64,000 nucleotides of DNA from Lagopus muta (taxonomy: Eukaryota; Chordata; Aves; Galliformes; Phasianidae), in NCBI RefSeq assembly GCF_023343835.1, contig NC_064467.1, forward strand, positions 1-64,000. The letters are read 5' to 3'. The position numbers and the translations under genes are program-made. The notes beneath the pieces are model-generated. The model saw nothing but the letters and a program-made list of their open reading frames with translations, was not told where the DNA came from and searched no databases. The stretch's first letter is position 1, and each line of letters starts with the position of its first letter. Positions 1-13,200 of this stretch are shown here, in pieces.

Positions 1-3000
1 TCTATGGGATCTATGGGGTTCTATGGGGCACAATAGGTTTCTATGGGTCTCTATGGCACTCTATGGGTTTACATGGGTCCCTATGGGTCTCTGTGAGGTC
101 TCTATGGGTCTCTATGGGTTTTTGTGGGGTCTCTATGGTGTCTTTATGGGTCTGTATGGGACACTATGTGTCTCCATAGGGCACTATGGGTCTCTATGGG
201 GTGCTATGGGTCCCTATGGGTCTCTATGGGTCTCTATGGGTCTGTATGGGTCTCTATGGGTCTCTATGGGGTCTCTGTGGGACTCTATGAGTCCCTATGG
301 GTCTCTGTGGGTCTCTGTGGGGTCTTTTTGGGGTCTCTATGGGTCTCTATGGGTTTTTGTGGGGTCTCTATGGTGTCTCTATGGGTCCCTATGGGTCCCT
401 ATGGGTCTCTGTGGGTCTCTATGGGTCTCTATGGGTTTTTTGTGGGGTCTCTATGGTGTCTCTATGGGTCTGTATGGGACACTATGTGTCTCCATAGGGC
501 ACTATGGCTCTCTATGGGTCTCTATGGGTCTCTATGGCTCTTTGTGGATCCCTATGAGTCTCTATGGGGTCTCTATGGGATCTATGGGGTTCTATGGGGC
601 ACAATAGGTCTCTATGGGGTCTCTATGGGTCTCTGTGGGTCTCTGTGGGTTTCTATGGGGTTTCTATGGGTCTCTATGGGTCTGTATGGGACACTATAGC
701 TTCCTATGGGTCCCTATGGGTCCCTATGGGTCCCTATGGGTCTCTATGGGGTCTCTGTGGGTCTCTATGGGTCCCCATGGATCCCTATGAGTCTCTATGG
801 ATCCCTATGAGTCTCTATGGGGTCTCTATGGGATCTATGGGGTTCTATGGGGCACAATAGGTCTCTATGGGGTCTCTATGGGCCCCTATGGGTCTTTATG
901 GATCTCTGTGGGGTCTCTATGGGTCTCTATGGGTCTCTGTGGGTCCCCATGGGTCCCTATGGGTCTCTATGGGGTCTCTATGGCTATCTAGGTCTCTATG
1001 GGTCCCTATGGGTCTCTGTGGGGTCTTTTTGGGGTCTCTATGTGTCTCTATGGGTCTGTATGGGGCACTACGGGTCCCTATGGGTCTCTATGGGGTTCTG
1101 TGTGACTCTATGGGTCCCCATGGGTCTCTGTGGGTCCCTATGGATCCCTATGCGTCTCTATGGGGTCTCTATGGGATCTATGGGGTTCTATGGGGCACAA
1201 TAGGTCTCTATGGGTCTCTATGGGGTCTCTATGGGTCTCTATGGGTCCCTATAGGTCCCTATGGGTCTCTATGGGATGTATGGGTCTTTATGGGTTTTTG
1301 TGGGGTCTCTATGGTGTCTCTACGGGTCTGTATGGGTCTCTATGGGTCCCAATGGGGCTCTATGGGGTCTCTATGGGATCTATGGGGTTCTATGGGGCAC
1401 AGTAGGTCTCTATGGGTCTCTATGAGTCTTTTTGGGGTCTCTATGGGGCTGTATGGGACACTATGGGTCCCTATGGGTTTCTATGGGTCTCTATGGGGGT
1501 TCTGGGGGACTCTATGGGTCCCCATGGGTCTCTATGGGTCCCCATGGATCCCTATGAGTCTCTATGGATCCCTATGAGTCTCTATGGGGGTCTCTATGGG
1601 ATCTATGGGGTTCTATTGGGCACAATGGGTCTCTATGGGTCTCTGTGGGGTCTGTGGGGTCTCTATGGGGTCTTTTTGGGGTCTCTATGGTTCCCCATGA
1701 GTCTCTATGGGTCTCTATGGATCCCTATGCGTCTCTATGGGGTCTCTATGGGATCTATGGGGTTATATGGGGCACAATAGGACTCTATGGGGTCTCTATG
1801 GCTCTCTAGGGGTCTCTATGGGTTTCTATGGGTCCCCATGGGGTCCCCATGGGTCTCTATGGCTCTCCATGGGTCTCTATGGGTCTCTATGGGTCCCAAT
1901 GGGGCTCTATGGGGTCTCTATGGGATCTATGGGGTTCTATGGGGCACAATAGGTCCCTATGGGGTCTCTATGGGCCCCTATGAATCTTTATGGATCTCTA
2001 TGGGGTCTCTATGGGTCCCCATGGGTCCCTATGGGTCTCTATGGGGTCTCTATGGCTCTCTATGGGTCTCTATGGGTCCCTATGGGTCTCTATGGGACTC
2101 TATGAGCCCCTATGGGTTTCTGTGGGGTCTTTTTCGGGTCTCTATGGGTCTCTATGGGACACTATAGGTTCCTATGGGTCCCTATGGGTCTCTATGGGTT
2201 TCTATGGGTCCCAATGGAGCTCTATGGGTCTCTATGGCTCTCTATGGGTCCCTATGGGTCCCCATGGTTCTCTGTGGATCTCTATGAGTCTCTATGGGGT
2301 CTCTATGGGTCTCTGTGGGTTTCTATGGCTCTCTATGGGGTTTCTATGAGTCTCTATGGGTCTCTATGGGACACTATAGGTTCCTATGGGTCCCTATGGG
2401 TCCTTATGTGTCTCTATGGGTCCCCATGGGTCTCTATGTGTCTCTATGGATCCCTATGCGTCTCTATGGGATCTATGGGGTTCTATGGGGCACAATAGGT
2501 CTCTATGGGGTCTCTATGGGTCTCTATGGGGTTTCTATGGGTCTCTATGGGTCTCTATGGGTCTCCGTGGGTCTCTACGGGGTCCCTATGGGTCCCTATG
2601 GGTCTATATGGGTCTCTATGGGTCCCTATGGGTCTCTATGGGTCTCTATGGCTCTCCATGGGTCTCTATGGGTCCCCATGGGTCTCTATGGGTCTCCATG
2701 GGTCCCTATGGGTCTCTATGGGGTCTCTATGGGTTTCTATGGGTCCCCATGGGTCTCTATGGGTCTCTATGGGTTCCTATGGGTCTCTATGGGGTCTCTA
2801 TGGGATCTATGGGGTTCTATGGGGCACAATAGGTCTCTATGGGTCTCTGTGGGCCTCTGTGGGTTTCTATGGGTCTCTATGGGGTTTCTATGGGTCTCTA
2901 TGGGTCTCTATGGGGTTTCTATGGGTCTCTATGGGTCTCTATGAGTCCCCATGGGTCCCCATGGGTCCCTATGGGTCTCTATGGGTCTCTATGGCTCTCC

Positions 3001-3895
3001 ATGGGTCTCTATGGGTCTCTATGGGGTCCTCTATGGGTTTCTATGGGTCCCCATGGGTCTCTATGGGTCTCTATGGGTCTCTATGGGTTCCTATGGGTCC
3101 CCATGGGTCTCTATGGGTCTCTATGGGTCTCTATGGGTCTCTATGGGATCTATGGGGTCTCTATGGGATCTATGGGGTTCTATGGGGCACAATAGGTCTC
3201 TGTGGGCCTCTGTGGGTTTCTATGGGTCTCTATGGGGTTTCTATGGGTCTCTATGGGTCTCTATGAGTCCCCATGGGTCCCCATGGGTCTCTATGGGTCT
3301 CTATGGCTCTCCATGGGTCTCTATGGGTCTCTATGGGTTCCTATGGGTCTCTATGGGGTCTCTATGGGATCTATGGGGTTTTATGAGGCACAATAGGTCC
3401 CTATGGGGTCTCTATGGGCCCCTATGGGTCTCTATGGGTCTCTATGGGGTCTCTATGGGTCTCTATGGGTCCCCATGGGTCTCTATGGGTCTCTATGGAT
3501 CCCTATGAGTTTCTATGGGGTCTCTATGGGATCTATGGGGTTCTATGGGGCACAATAGGTCCCTATGGGTCCCTAAGGGTCCGTATTGGTCCCTATGGGT
3601 CTCTATGGGTCCCTATGGCTCCCTATGGGATCTATGGGTCTCTATGGGTCTCTATGGGTCCCCATGGGTCTCTATGGGTCTCTATGGGTCTCTATGGGTC
3701 CCCATGGGTCTCTATGGGTCTCTATGGCTCTCCATGGGTCCCTATGGGTCCCTATGGGTCTCTATGAGTCCCTATGAGTCCCAATGGGTCTCTATGGGAT
3801 CTATGGGTCTCTATGGGGTCTCTATGGGTCCCTATGGGTCTCTATGGGTCCCTATGGGTCTCTATGGGTCCCTATGGGATCTATGGGTTCTATGG
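1..3895. repeat. 10-bp minisatellite (TCTCTATGGG) upstream of TTC5
   Basis: Nearly uninterrupted tandem copies of a 10-bp unit, TCTCTATGGG, with variants such as TCCCTATGGG, TCTCTGTGGG and TCCCCATGGG. A longer marker block (ATCTATGGGGTTCTATGGGG followed by CACAATAGG) recurs about 13 times, near 29, 600, 853, 1196, 1398, 1621, 1773, 1944, 2491, 2825, 3188, 3389 and 3551, so there is higher-order organisation. Because 10 does not divide by 3, each frame cycles through the same decapeptide without stops, so the long open frames are not genes. No other feature is seen in this stretch. Confidence 0.95.
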
Positions 3896-4136
3896 GGGCG
3901 GTTGAGTCTCGTTTTGGGGGCAGAAAACGAATTTTGGGGGCAGATCGAAACAGGACTTCGGGGCAGCGCGTCGGCCCCGCTGTGTCACGTGACGCGCTGA
4001 GCGCTTTCCCATTGGCTGGAATGCCGCGCGGGGAAACAGCGCTGGCTTTGCCGGCGTTCTAGAGGCGGAAGCGACTCGCTCCGTTCCGCTTCCGGTTTCC
4101 GGTGTGCAGCGGAAGGGGGGCGGGAACTGAGCGGCG
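3896..4136 (+). promoter_or_regulatory. TTC5: TTC5 CpG-island promoter and 5' UTR
   Basis: The minisatellite stops abruptly and CpG-rich unique sequence begins. It holds a perfect palindromic E-box GTCACGTGAC at 3984-3993, an inverted CCAAT box (ATTGG) at 4011-4015, and several ETS-type TTCCG/CGGAAG elements between about 4065 and 4115, just before the initiator ATG at 4137. There is no TATA box. This is the architecture of a housekeeping CpG promoter. The transcription start is inferred to lie in roughly 4050-4130; it cannot be placed exactly from sequence. Confidence 0.8.
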
Positions 4137-4220
4137 ATGGCGGCGGTGGAGGAGGAGGAGGAGAGCGGCGAGGCGGCGGCGGACGGCGAAGGGGACGGGG
4201 AGGCGCTGAGGGCGATGGAG
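4137..4220 (+). CDS. TTC5: TTC5 exon 1 (coding, residues 1-28)
   Basis: Begins MAAVEEEEESGE and ends phase 0 at GATGGAG before GTGAGC. The acidic N-terminus and the ALRAME segment match the start of the human helix that continues as QELVDQLYSFRD. Joined to exon 2 it reads ALRAMEEMVAELYRFRD. Confidence 0.88.
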
Positions 4221-7200
4221 GTGAGCGGGGCCCAGGGGGCGGGGCCTGAAGGGAAGGGGCGGGGCATGGAGGAGAGGGCGGGGCCTGTGGGGAAAAGGGG
4301 GCGGGGCTCCGGTGAAGCGGCCTGAGAGGCGAGGGGGGCGTGGTTAGAAGGAGAAGGGGCGTGGTTTGTGGGAGGGGGCGTGGCTTAGTGAGTAGGGAGG
4401 CGCGCAAGGGGGCGTGGTTAGAAGGAAAGGAGGCGTGGTTTGTGGGTGGGGGCGTGGCTTAGTGAGTAGGGAGGGAAGCAAGGGGGCGTGGTCAGGAGGA
4501 AAGGAGGCGTGGTCCGCTTGTAGATGGGGGCGTGGTTTGTGGGGTGTGGGCGTGGTTTAGTGAATAAGGGGTATGCGGAGGAGGCGTGGCTTGAGGGAGA
4601 AAGGGCGTGGCTTGTGGGGAAGGGGGCGGGGCTACGGGGTGTTGGGGGGCTATGGGGGGGTTGGGGGGGACAATGGGGGCTTTGAGGGCGGCAATGGGGG
4701 ACAGGAGGGGACTGGGGGGGTGACAGTGGGGGGGGACAGTGGGGGACATTGGGGGGTGATGAGGGGGTCAGTGGGGGGGCTTTGGGGGGTGGCATTGGGG
4801 GGTGGCATTGGGGGGTGACAGTGGGGGACCATGGGGTGACATTGGGGGGGGGCCTTTGGGGTGACAGTGGGGGGACATTGGGGGGGCAGGAGGTGACAGT
4901 GGGGGGCGATGTGGGGTGGCAATGGGGGGTGACGCTATGGGGTGACAGGGGGGTGGCATTGGGGGGCTTTGGGGGGGGAATGGGGGACAGGAGGTGACAA
5001 TGGGGGGTGACACTATGGGGTGACATTGGGGGGACCATGGGGGGTGACATTGGGGGGGGGCTTTGGGGTGACAGTGGAGGGACATTGGGGGGGCAGGAGG
5101 TGACAGTGGGGGGCGATGTGGGGGTGGCAATGGGGGGGGGGGGGTAATGGTGACCCCGTGGGGTCGCCTACAGGAAATGGTGGCAGAGCTGTACCGCTTC
5201 CGGGACACCGTACTGCACGGCAATGGCGGCGGCCATGATGGTAGAGGCGGCGGCCATGATGGCGGCCATGATGGTGGAGGCGGCTATGATAGAGGCGGCC
5301 ATGATGGTGGAGGCGGCCATGATAGAGGCGGCCATGATGGTGGAGGCGGCTATGATAGAGGCGGCCATGATGGTGGAGGCGGCGGCCATGATGGTGGAGG
5401 CGAGCATGATGGTGTAGGAGGCCATGATGGCGGCCATGATGGAGGCGGCCATGATGGTGGAGGCGGCGGCCATGATGGTGGAGGCAGCCATGATAGAAGC
5501 AGCCATGATAGAAGCGGCCATGATGGTGGAGGCAGCCATGATAGAAGTGGCCATGATGGAGGCAGCCATGATAGAAGTGGCCATGATAGAAGCGGCCATG
5601 TTGGTGGAGGCGGCCATGATAGAAGTGGCCATGATGGAGGCAGCCATGATAGAAGCGACCATGATAGAGGCAGCCATGATAGAGGTGGCCATGATGGTGG
5701 AGGCGGCGGCCATGATGGTGGTGGCAACCATGGTAGAAGCGGCCATGATAGAGGCGGCCATGATGGTGGAGGCAGCCATGATAGAAGCGGCCATGATAGA
5801 AGCGGCCATGATGGTGGAGGCGACCATGATAGAAGCGGCCATGTTGGTGGAGGCAGCCATGATAGAAGCGGCCATGATGGTGGAGGCAGCCATGATAGAA
5901 GCGGCCATGATAGAAGCAGCCATGATGGAGGCAGCCATGATAGAAGCGGCCATGATAGAAGCGGCCATGATGGTGGAGGCGGCCATGATGGCGGCCATGA
6001 TGATGATGATGGCGGCGAGGTCAAAGGTGGGGACGGGACGAAGACAATGGCGGCGCTGGAGGAGGAGATGGAGCGCGTCGTGCAGCGCATGGAGAGCATG
6101 CGGGGTGAGGCCTGTGGGGCGCCTGGGGACCCATAGCGACCCATAGCGACCCATAGTGACCCATAGCGACCCATAGGGACCCCATGGGGACCCATAGCGA
6201 CCCATAGGGACCCATAGGGACCCATAGCGACCCATAGGCATCCCATAGGAACCCCATAGAGGCCCACAGGGATCCCATAGAGACCCATACAAACCCCATA
6301 GGGACTCCATAGCGACCCATAGAGACGCTATAGGGACCCATAGCAACCCAAAGAAACCCCATAGGGATCTATAGGGATCCCATAGAAGCCCCATAGGGAC
6401 CCATAGAGACCCCATAGGGACCCATAGCGACCCATAGAAACCCCATAGGAACCCATAGGGACCCATAGAGACCCATAGGGACCCATAGAGACCCCATAGG
6501 GACCCATAGCAACCCAAAGAAACCCCATAGGGATCTATAGGGATCCCATAGAAGCCCCATAGGGACCCATAGAGACCCCATAGGGACCCATAGCGACCCA
6601 TAGAAACCCCATAGGAACCCATAGGGACCCATAGAGACCCATAGGGACCCATAGAGACCCCATAGGGACCCATAGCAACCCAAAGAAACCCCATAGGGAT
6701 CTATAGGGATCCCATAGAAGCCCCATAGGAACCCATAGAGACCCCATAGGGACCCATAGCGACCCATAGAAACCCCATAGGGATCTATAGGGATCCCATA
6801 GGAACCCCATAGAGACCCATAGAGACCCCATAGAGACCCCACAGACCCCCATAAAGACCCCACAGGGACCACACAGACCCCATAGTGACCCCATAGAGAA
6901 TCCATAGAGACCCCACAGGCCCCATAGAGCCCCATAGAAACCCCATAGAGACCCCACAGACCCCACAGAGGCCTGTAGAGACCCCATAAAGACACCACAG
7001 AGCCCCATAGAGTCCCATAAAGACCCCACAGACCCCATAGAGCCCCATAGAGACCCCATAGAGACATCATAGAGACCCCATGGAGCCCCATACAGACCCC
7101 ATAGGGACCCTCCGGAGCCCCATAGAGCCCTGTTAAGACCCCAAAGACCCCATAGAGCCCCATTAAGACCCCAAATACCCCATAGAGACCCCCCAAAGCC

Positions 7201-10200
7201 CCATAGAGACCCCATAAAGACCCCACAGAGCCCCATAGAGCCCCATAGAGTCCCATAAAGACCTCCCAGAGTTCATAGAGCCCCATAGGGACCCCATAGA
7301 GACCCGATAGAGACCCCACAGCCCCTATAGAGCCCCACAGAGACCCCATAGAGACCCTACAGCCCCCATAGAGACCCCCCAAAGCCCCATAGAGACCCCA
7401 TAGAGACCCTGCAGACCCCACAGAGCCTCATAGAGACCCCATAGAGACCTCACAGAACCCATAGAGACCCCATAGAGACACCACAGACCCCATAGAGACC
7501 CCACAGAGACCCCACAGACCCCATAGACCCCATACAGCCCCATAGAGCCCCATAGTGACCCCATAGAGCCTCATAAAGACCCCACAGAGACCCCACAGAC
7601 CCCATACAGCCCCATAGTGACCCCATAGAGCCTCATAGAGACCCCATGGATACCCTATAGAGACCCCCCAGAGCCCCATATCACCCCATAGAGACCCCAC
7701 AAACCCCATAGAGACCCTACAGACCCCATAAAGACCCTCCCAGAGCCCCCAAAACCCCCACAGAGACCCCACAGAGACCCCACAGAGACCCCATAGAGCC
7801 TCATAGAGACCCCACAAACCCCCATAGAGCCCCATAGAGACCCCATAGAGACCCCACAAACCCCCATAGAGCCCCATAGAGACCCCATAGAGACCCCACA
7901 AACCCCCATAGAGCCCCATAGAGACCCCATAAAGACACCACAGACCCCCATAGAGCCCCATAGAGATTCCATGGAGACCCCATAGACCCCATAGAGCCCC
8001 ATATTACCGCATAGAGACCCCACAGACCCCATAGAGACCCCATAGGGACCCCATAGACCCCATAGAGCCCCATAGAGCCCCATAGTGACCCCATAGAGCC
8101 TCATAGAGACCCCACAGAGACCCCACAGACCCCATACAGCCCCGTACAGCCCCATGGTGACTCCATAGAGCCTCATAGAGACCCCATAGAGACCCCCCAT
8201 AGACCCCATAGAGACTCCATAGGGACCCCACAGACCCCATAGAGACCCCACAGACCTAAAGCCCCATAGAGACCCTATAGAGACCCCACAGATCCCATAG
8301 AGACCCCGTAGACACCCCATAGACCCCATACAGCCCCATAGAGCCCCATAGTGACCCCATAGAGCCTCATAGAGATCCCATAGAGACCTCACAGACCCCA
8401 TAGAGCCCCATAGAGACCCCATAGACCCCATAGAGCCCCATAAAGACCCCATAGAGACCCCACAGACCCCATAGAGCCCCATAGAGATCCCATAGAGACC
8501 CCACCGACCCCCATAGAGCCCCATAGAGACCCCATAAAGACACCACAGACCCCCATAGAGCCCCATAGAGACCCCATAGAGACCCCACAGACCCCATAGA
8601 GCCCCTTACCACCCCATAGAAGTCCCACAGACCCCATACAGCCCCATAGAGCCCCATAGTGACCCCATAGAGCCTCATAGAGACCCCATAGAGGCCTCAC
8701 AGACCCCCTAGAGCCCCATAGAGACCCCCCAGACCCCCCAGTCCCCCACACAGACCCCATAGAGACCCCACAGACCTAAAGCCCCATAGAGACCCTATAG
8801 AGACCCCACAGACCCCATAGAGCCCACAGCCCCCATAAAGACCCTCCCAGAGCCCCCCAGACCCCCATAGAGACCCCACAGAGACCCCTTAGAGACCCCA
8901 TAGAGCCCCATAGAGCCCCCACAGCCCCCATAGAGCCCCATAGAGACCCCATAGAGACCCCACAGACCCCATAGAGCCCCATAGAGACCCCATAGAGACC
9001 CCACAGACCCCATAGAGCCCCATAGAGACCCTATAGAGACCCCACAGACCCCATAGAGACCCCGTAGACACCCCATAGACCCCATAGAGCCCCATAGAAG
9101 CCCCATAGAGACCCCATGGGGACCCCAGAGACTCCCTAGAGCCCCATTAAGACCCCAAAGACCCCCATAGAGACCCCATAGAGCCCCATAGAGGCCCCAT
9201 AAAGACCCCATAGGGACCCTCCGGAGCCCCATAGAGACCCCATGGGGACCCCAGAGACCCCCATAGAGACCCCATAGAGACCCCATAGAGATCCTACAGC
9301 CCCCATAGAGCCCCATAGAGACCCCATAGAGACCCTGCAGGCCCCATAGAGCCCCATAGGGACCCCATAGAGACCCCACAGAGACCCCACAGACCCCATA
9401 CAGCCCCATAGAGCCCCATAGAGACCCATAGAGACCCCATAGAGACCCCACAGACCTCATAGAGCCCCATAGAGACCCTACAGAGACCCCACAGACCCCA
9501 CAGAGCCCCATACAGCCCCATAGTGACCCCACAGAGCCTCATAGAGACCCCATAGAGACCCCATAGAGACCCCGCAGACCCCATAGAGACCCCATAGAGA
9601 CCCCATAGAGACCCCACAGCCCCCATAAAGACCCTCCCAGAGTCCCCCAGACCCCCATAGAGCCCCATAGAGACCCCACAGACCCCATAGACCCCACAGA
9701 CCCCATAAAGACCCTCCCAGAGTCCCCCAGACCCCCATAGAGAGCCCATAGAGCCCCCACACACCCCATAGAGCCCCATATTCACCCCCCCCAGCCCCCC
9801 GGCTGCCCCCTAACCCCCATCCCCTCAGTATCCCCGCAGGCTGTACCCCGTGCCCTATACCTTCGGGGTCGGGCCCTGCTGGCCGCCCCATTGGGTTCGG
9901 TTCGAGCCGAAGCCTTGCTGGGACGGGCCCTGAAACTGGAACCTGGGCTGAGCGCCGCCTGGACCCTGTTAGGGGAAACGCTTTGGGGTCGGGGGGACCT
10001 GGATGGGGCCAGGGCCTGCTTCCGTGGGGCGCTGCAGCACGTGAGTTGGGGGGGGCTCTATGGGGCCGGGCGGGGGGGGGGGTCTGTGCTTTATGGGGTC
10101 TCTATGGGGTCTCTATGGGGCTCTGGGGGGCTCTATGGGGCTCTATGGGGGGTTTGGGGGGTCTGGGGGGGCTCTGTGAAGTCTCTGTGGGGTCTCTATG

Positions 10201-13200
10201 GGGCTCTAGGGGGTCTGTGGGGTCTCAATGGGGTCTCTATGGGGGTCTGGGGGGTCTGGGGGGTCCCTATGAGGTCTCTATGGGACTCTATAGGGTCTCT
10301 TTGGGGGTGTGGGGTGTCTCTATGGGGTGTCTATGGGGCTCTAGTGGGTCCGTGGGGTCTCTATGGGGTCTCTATGGGGTCTGTGGGGTCTCTATGGGGT
10401 CTCTATGAGGTCTCTATGGGGCTCTATGGGGGTCTGGGGGGTCTGGGGGGTCCCTATGAGGTCTCTATGGGGCTCTATGGGGTCTCTATGGGGCTCTATA
10501 GGGTCTCTTTGAGGGTGTCGGGGGTCTCTATGGGGCTCTAGCGGGTCTGTGGGGTCTCTATGGGGTCTTTATGGGTCTCTATGGGGTCTGTGAGGTCTCT
10601 ATGGGGTCTCTATGGGGGTCTGGGGGGTCTGGGGGGTCCCTATGAGGTCTCTATGGGGCTCTATAGGGTCTCTTTGGGGGTGTGGGGGGTCTCTATGGGG
10701 TCTCTATGGGGCTCTAGGAGGTCTGTGGGGTCTCTATGGGGTCCCTATGAGGTCTCTATGGGGCTCTATGTGGTCTCTATGGAGCTCTGGGGGGTCTCTA
10801 TGGGGTCTCTATGGGTCTCTATGGGGCTCTATGGGGTCTCTATGGGGCTCTGTAGGGTCTCTTTGGGGGTGTGGGGGGTCTCTATGGGGCTCTAGGGGGT
10901 CTGTGGGGCTCTATGGGGCTCTAGGGGGGGTTTGGGGGGTCTGGGGGGTCTCTATGAGGTCTCTATGGGGCTCTATGGGGTCTCTATGGGGTCTCTATAG
11001 GGTCTCTTTGGGGGTGTGGGGGGTCTCTATGGGGTGTCTATGGGGGCTTGGGGGGTCTGGGGGGTCTCTATGGGGTTTGTGGGGTCTCTATGGGGTCTCT
11101 ATGGGGTCTGGGGGGTCTCTATGGGGTCTCTATGGGGCTCTGGGGGGTCTGGGGGGTCTCTATGGGGTCTCTATGGGTCTCTGTAGGTCTCTATGGGTCT
11201 CTGTGGGGTTTCCTATGGGTCTCTATGGATCTTAATGGGGTCTCTATGGGTCTCTACGGCTCCCTATGGGTCTCTATGGGTCCCTATGGGGTCCCTGTGG
11301 GTCTCTATGGGTCCCTATGGGGTCTCTATGGGTCTCTATGGGTTTCTATGGGGTCTCTGTGGGGTCTCTAAGGGGTCCATATGGGGCTCTGAGGGGTCTG
11401 GGGGGGGCCCTATGAGGTCTCTATGGGTCTCTATGGGGCTCTGGGGGGTCTCTATGGGTCTCTATGGGATCTCTATGGGTCTCTATGGCTCCCTATGGGG
11501 TCCCTATGGGTCTGTACGGGTCTCTGTGGGGTTTCCTATGGGTTTCTATGGGTTTCTGTGGGTCTCTTATGGGTCTCTATGGGTCTGTATGGCTCCCTAT
11601 GGGTCTCTATGGGTTCCTATGGAGTCCCTGTGGGTCTCTATGGGTCTTTATGGGACTCTATGGGGCGCTCTGGGCTTCTATGGGGTCTCTATGGGTCTCT
11701 ATGGGTCTTTATGGGACTCCATGGGGCGCTCTGGGTCTCTATGGGTCTCTATGGGTCTCTATGGGTTTCTGTGGGTCTCTATGGGTCCCCTTTGCTCCTT
11801 ATGGGTCCCTATGTCTCGCGATGGGTCCCAATGGGTCTCTATGGGTCCCCATTGCTTCCTATGGGTCCTTGTGGGTCCCTATGGGTCTCTATGGGTCTCT
11901 GTGGGTCCCTGTGGGTCTCTATGGGTTTCTGTGGGTCTCTATGAGTCTCTATGGGGTCTCTATGGGTCTCTGTGGGACTCTATGGGACTCTATGGGGCGC
12001 TCTGGGTCTCTATGGGGTCTCTATGGGTCTCTATGGGACTCTATGGGACTCTATGGGACTCTATGGGACTCTATGGGACTCTATGGGGTGCTCTGGGTTT
12101 CTATGGGTTCTCTATGGGTCTCTATGGGTCTCTATGGGGTCTCTATGGGGCTGCCTATGGGTCTCTATGGGTCTCTATGGGTCTCTATGGGTCTCTATGG
12201 GTCCCTATGGGTCTCTGTGGGTTTCTATGGGTCTCTATGGGACTCCGTGGGGCGCTTTGGGTTTCTATGGGTCTCTATGGGTCTCTATGGGTCTCTATGG
12301 GTCTCTATGGCTCCCTATGGGTCTCTATGGGTCTCTATGGCTCCCTATGGGTCTCTGTGGGTCCCTATGGGTCCCTATGGGTCTCTGTGGGTCCCAATGG
12401 GTCTCTGTGGGTCCCTATGGGTCTCTATGGGGCTCCCTATGGGTCCCTCCCTGCTCATTCGCCCCCCTGCCCCCCATCTCCCCACACTTGTAGGGCGAGG
12501 ACGCTGAGGCTCGCCGCCTGCTCTCCATGGCGCTGCGGCAAAGCGACGGCGCGGCGGCGCTGCGGGAGAGCCTGAGGCACGCCGAGGCCGCTGTGCGGTG
12601 CCAGCCCTGCGACGGCAGGAACTGGTGTATGGGGGGCGCTGTGGGGCGCTGTGGGGCGCTATGGGGTGCTATGGGGTGCTATTGGGTCTCTATGGGGCGC
12701 TATGGGGCTCTATGGGGTGTTATGGGATGTTATGGGGTGTTATGGGGTGCTATGGGGTCTCTATAGGATGCTATGGGGTGTTATGGGGAGCTATGGGGCT
12801 CTATGGGGTCTCTATGGGTCTCTATGGGGCGCTATGGGGTGTTAAGGAGTGCTATGGGGTCTCTATGGGGTGCTATAGGGTTTCTATGGGGTGCTATGAG
12901 GTGCTATGGGGTGTTATGGGGCGCTATGGGGAGCTATGGGGTCTCTATGGGGAGCTATGGGGTGCTATGAGGTGCTATTGGGTATCTATGGGGTGCTATG
13001 GGGAGCTATGGGGTCTCTATGGGGTGCTATGGGGTGTTATGGGGCGCTATGGGGCACTATGGGGTGTTAAGGGGTGCTATGGGGTCTCTATGGGGTGTTA
13101 TGGGGTGCTATGGGGTGCTATTGGGTCTCTATGGGGTGCTATGGGGCGCTATGGGGCTCTATGGGGTCTCTATGGGGTGCTATGGGGTCTCTATGGGGTG

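Noticed and set aside
1-3900. Long 'MGLYGSLWVSMG' open frames here and at 10000-19200
   Set aside because: A stop-free 10-bp unit read in rotating frames gives a decapeptide in all frames; no promoter, splice or homology support, and several overlap real TTC5 exons.
3890-4407. Pro/Ser-rich minus-strand frames over the TTC5 promoter
   Set aside because: CpG-island shadows of exon 1; no gene-like features.
5168-6694. 508-aa minus-strand frame (MAASIMAAS...)
   Set aside because: Mirror of the coding HD-repeat plus the intron 2 array; no conserved domain or splice context.
9840-9850. CCCCGCAG (ending 9839) as exon 3 acceptor
   Set aside because: Would break phase with exon 2; the CCCCTCAG 11 bases upstream restores frame and aligns to human at equal length.
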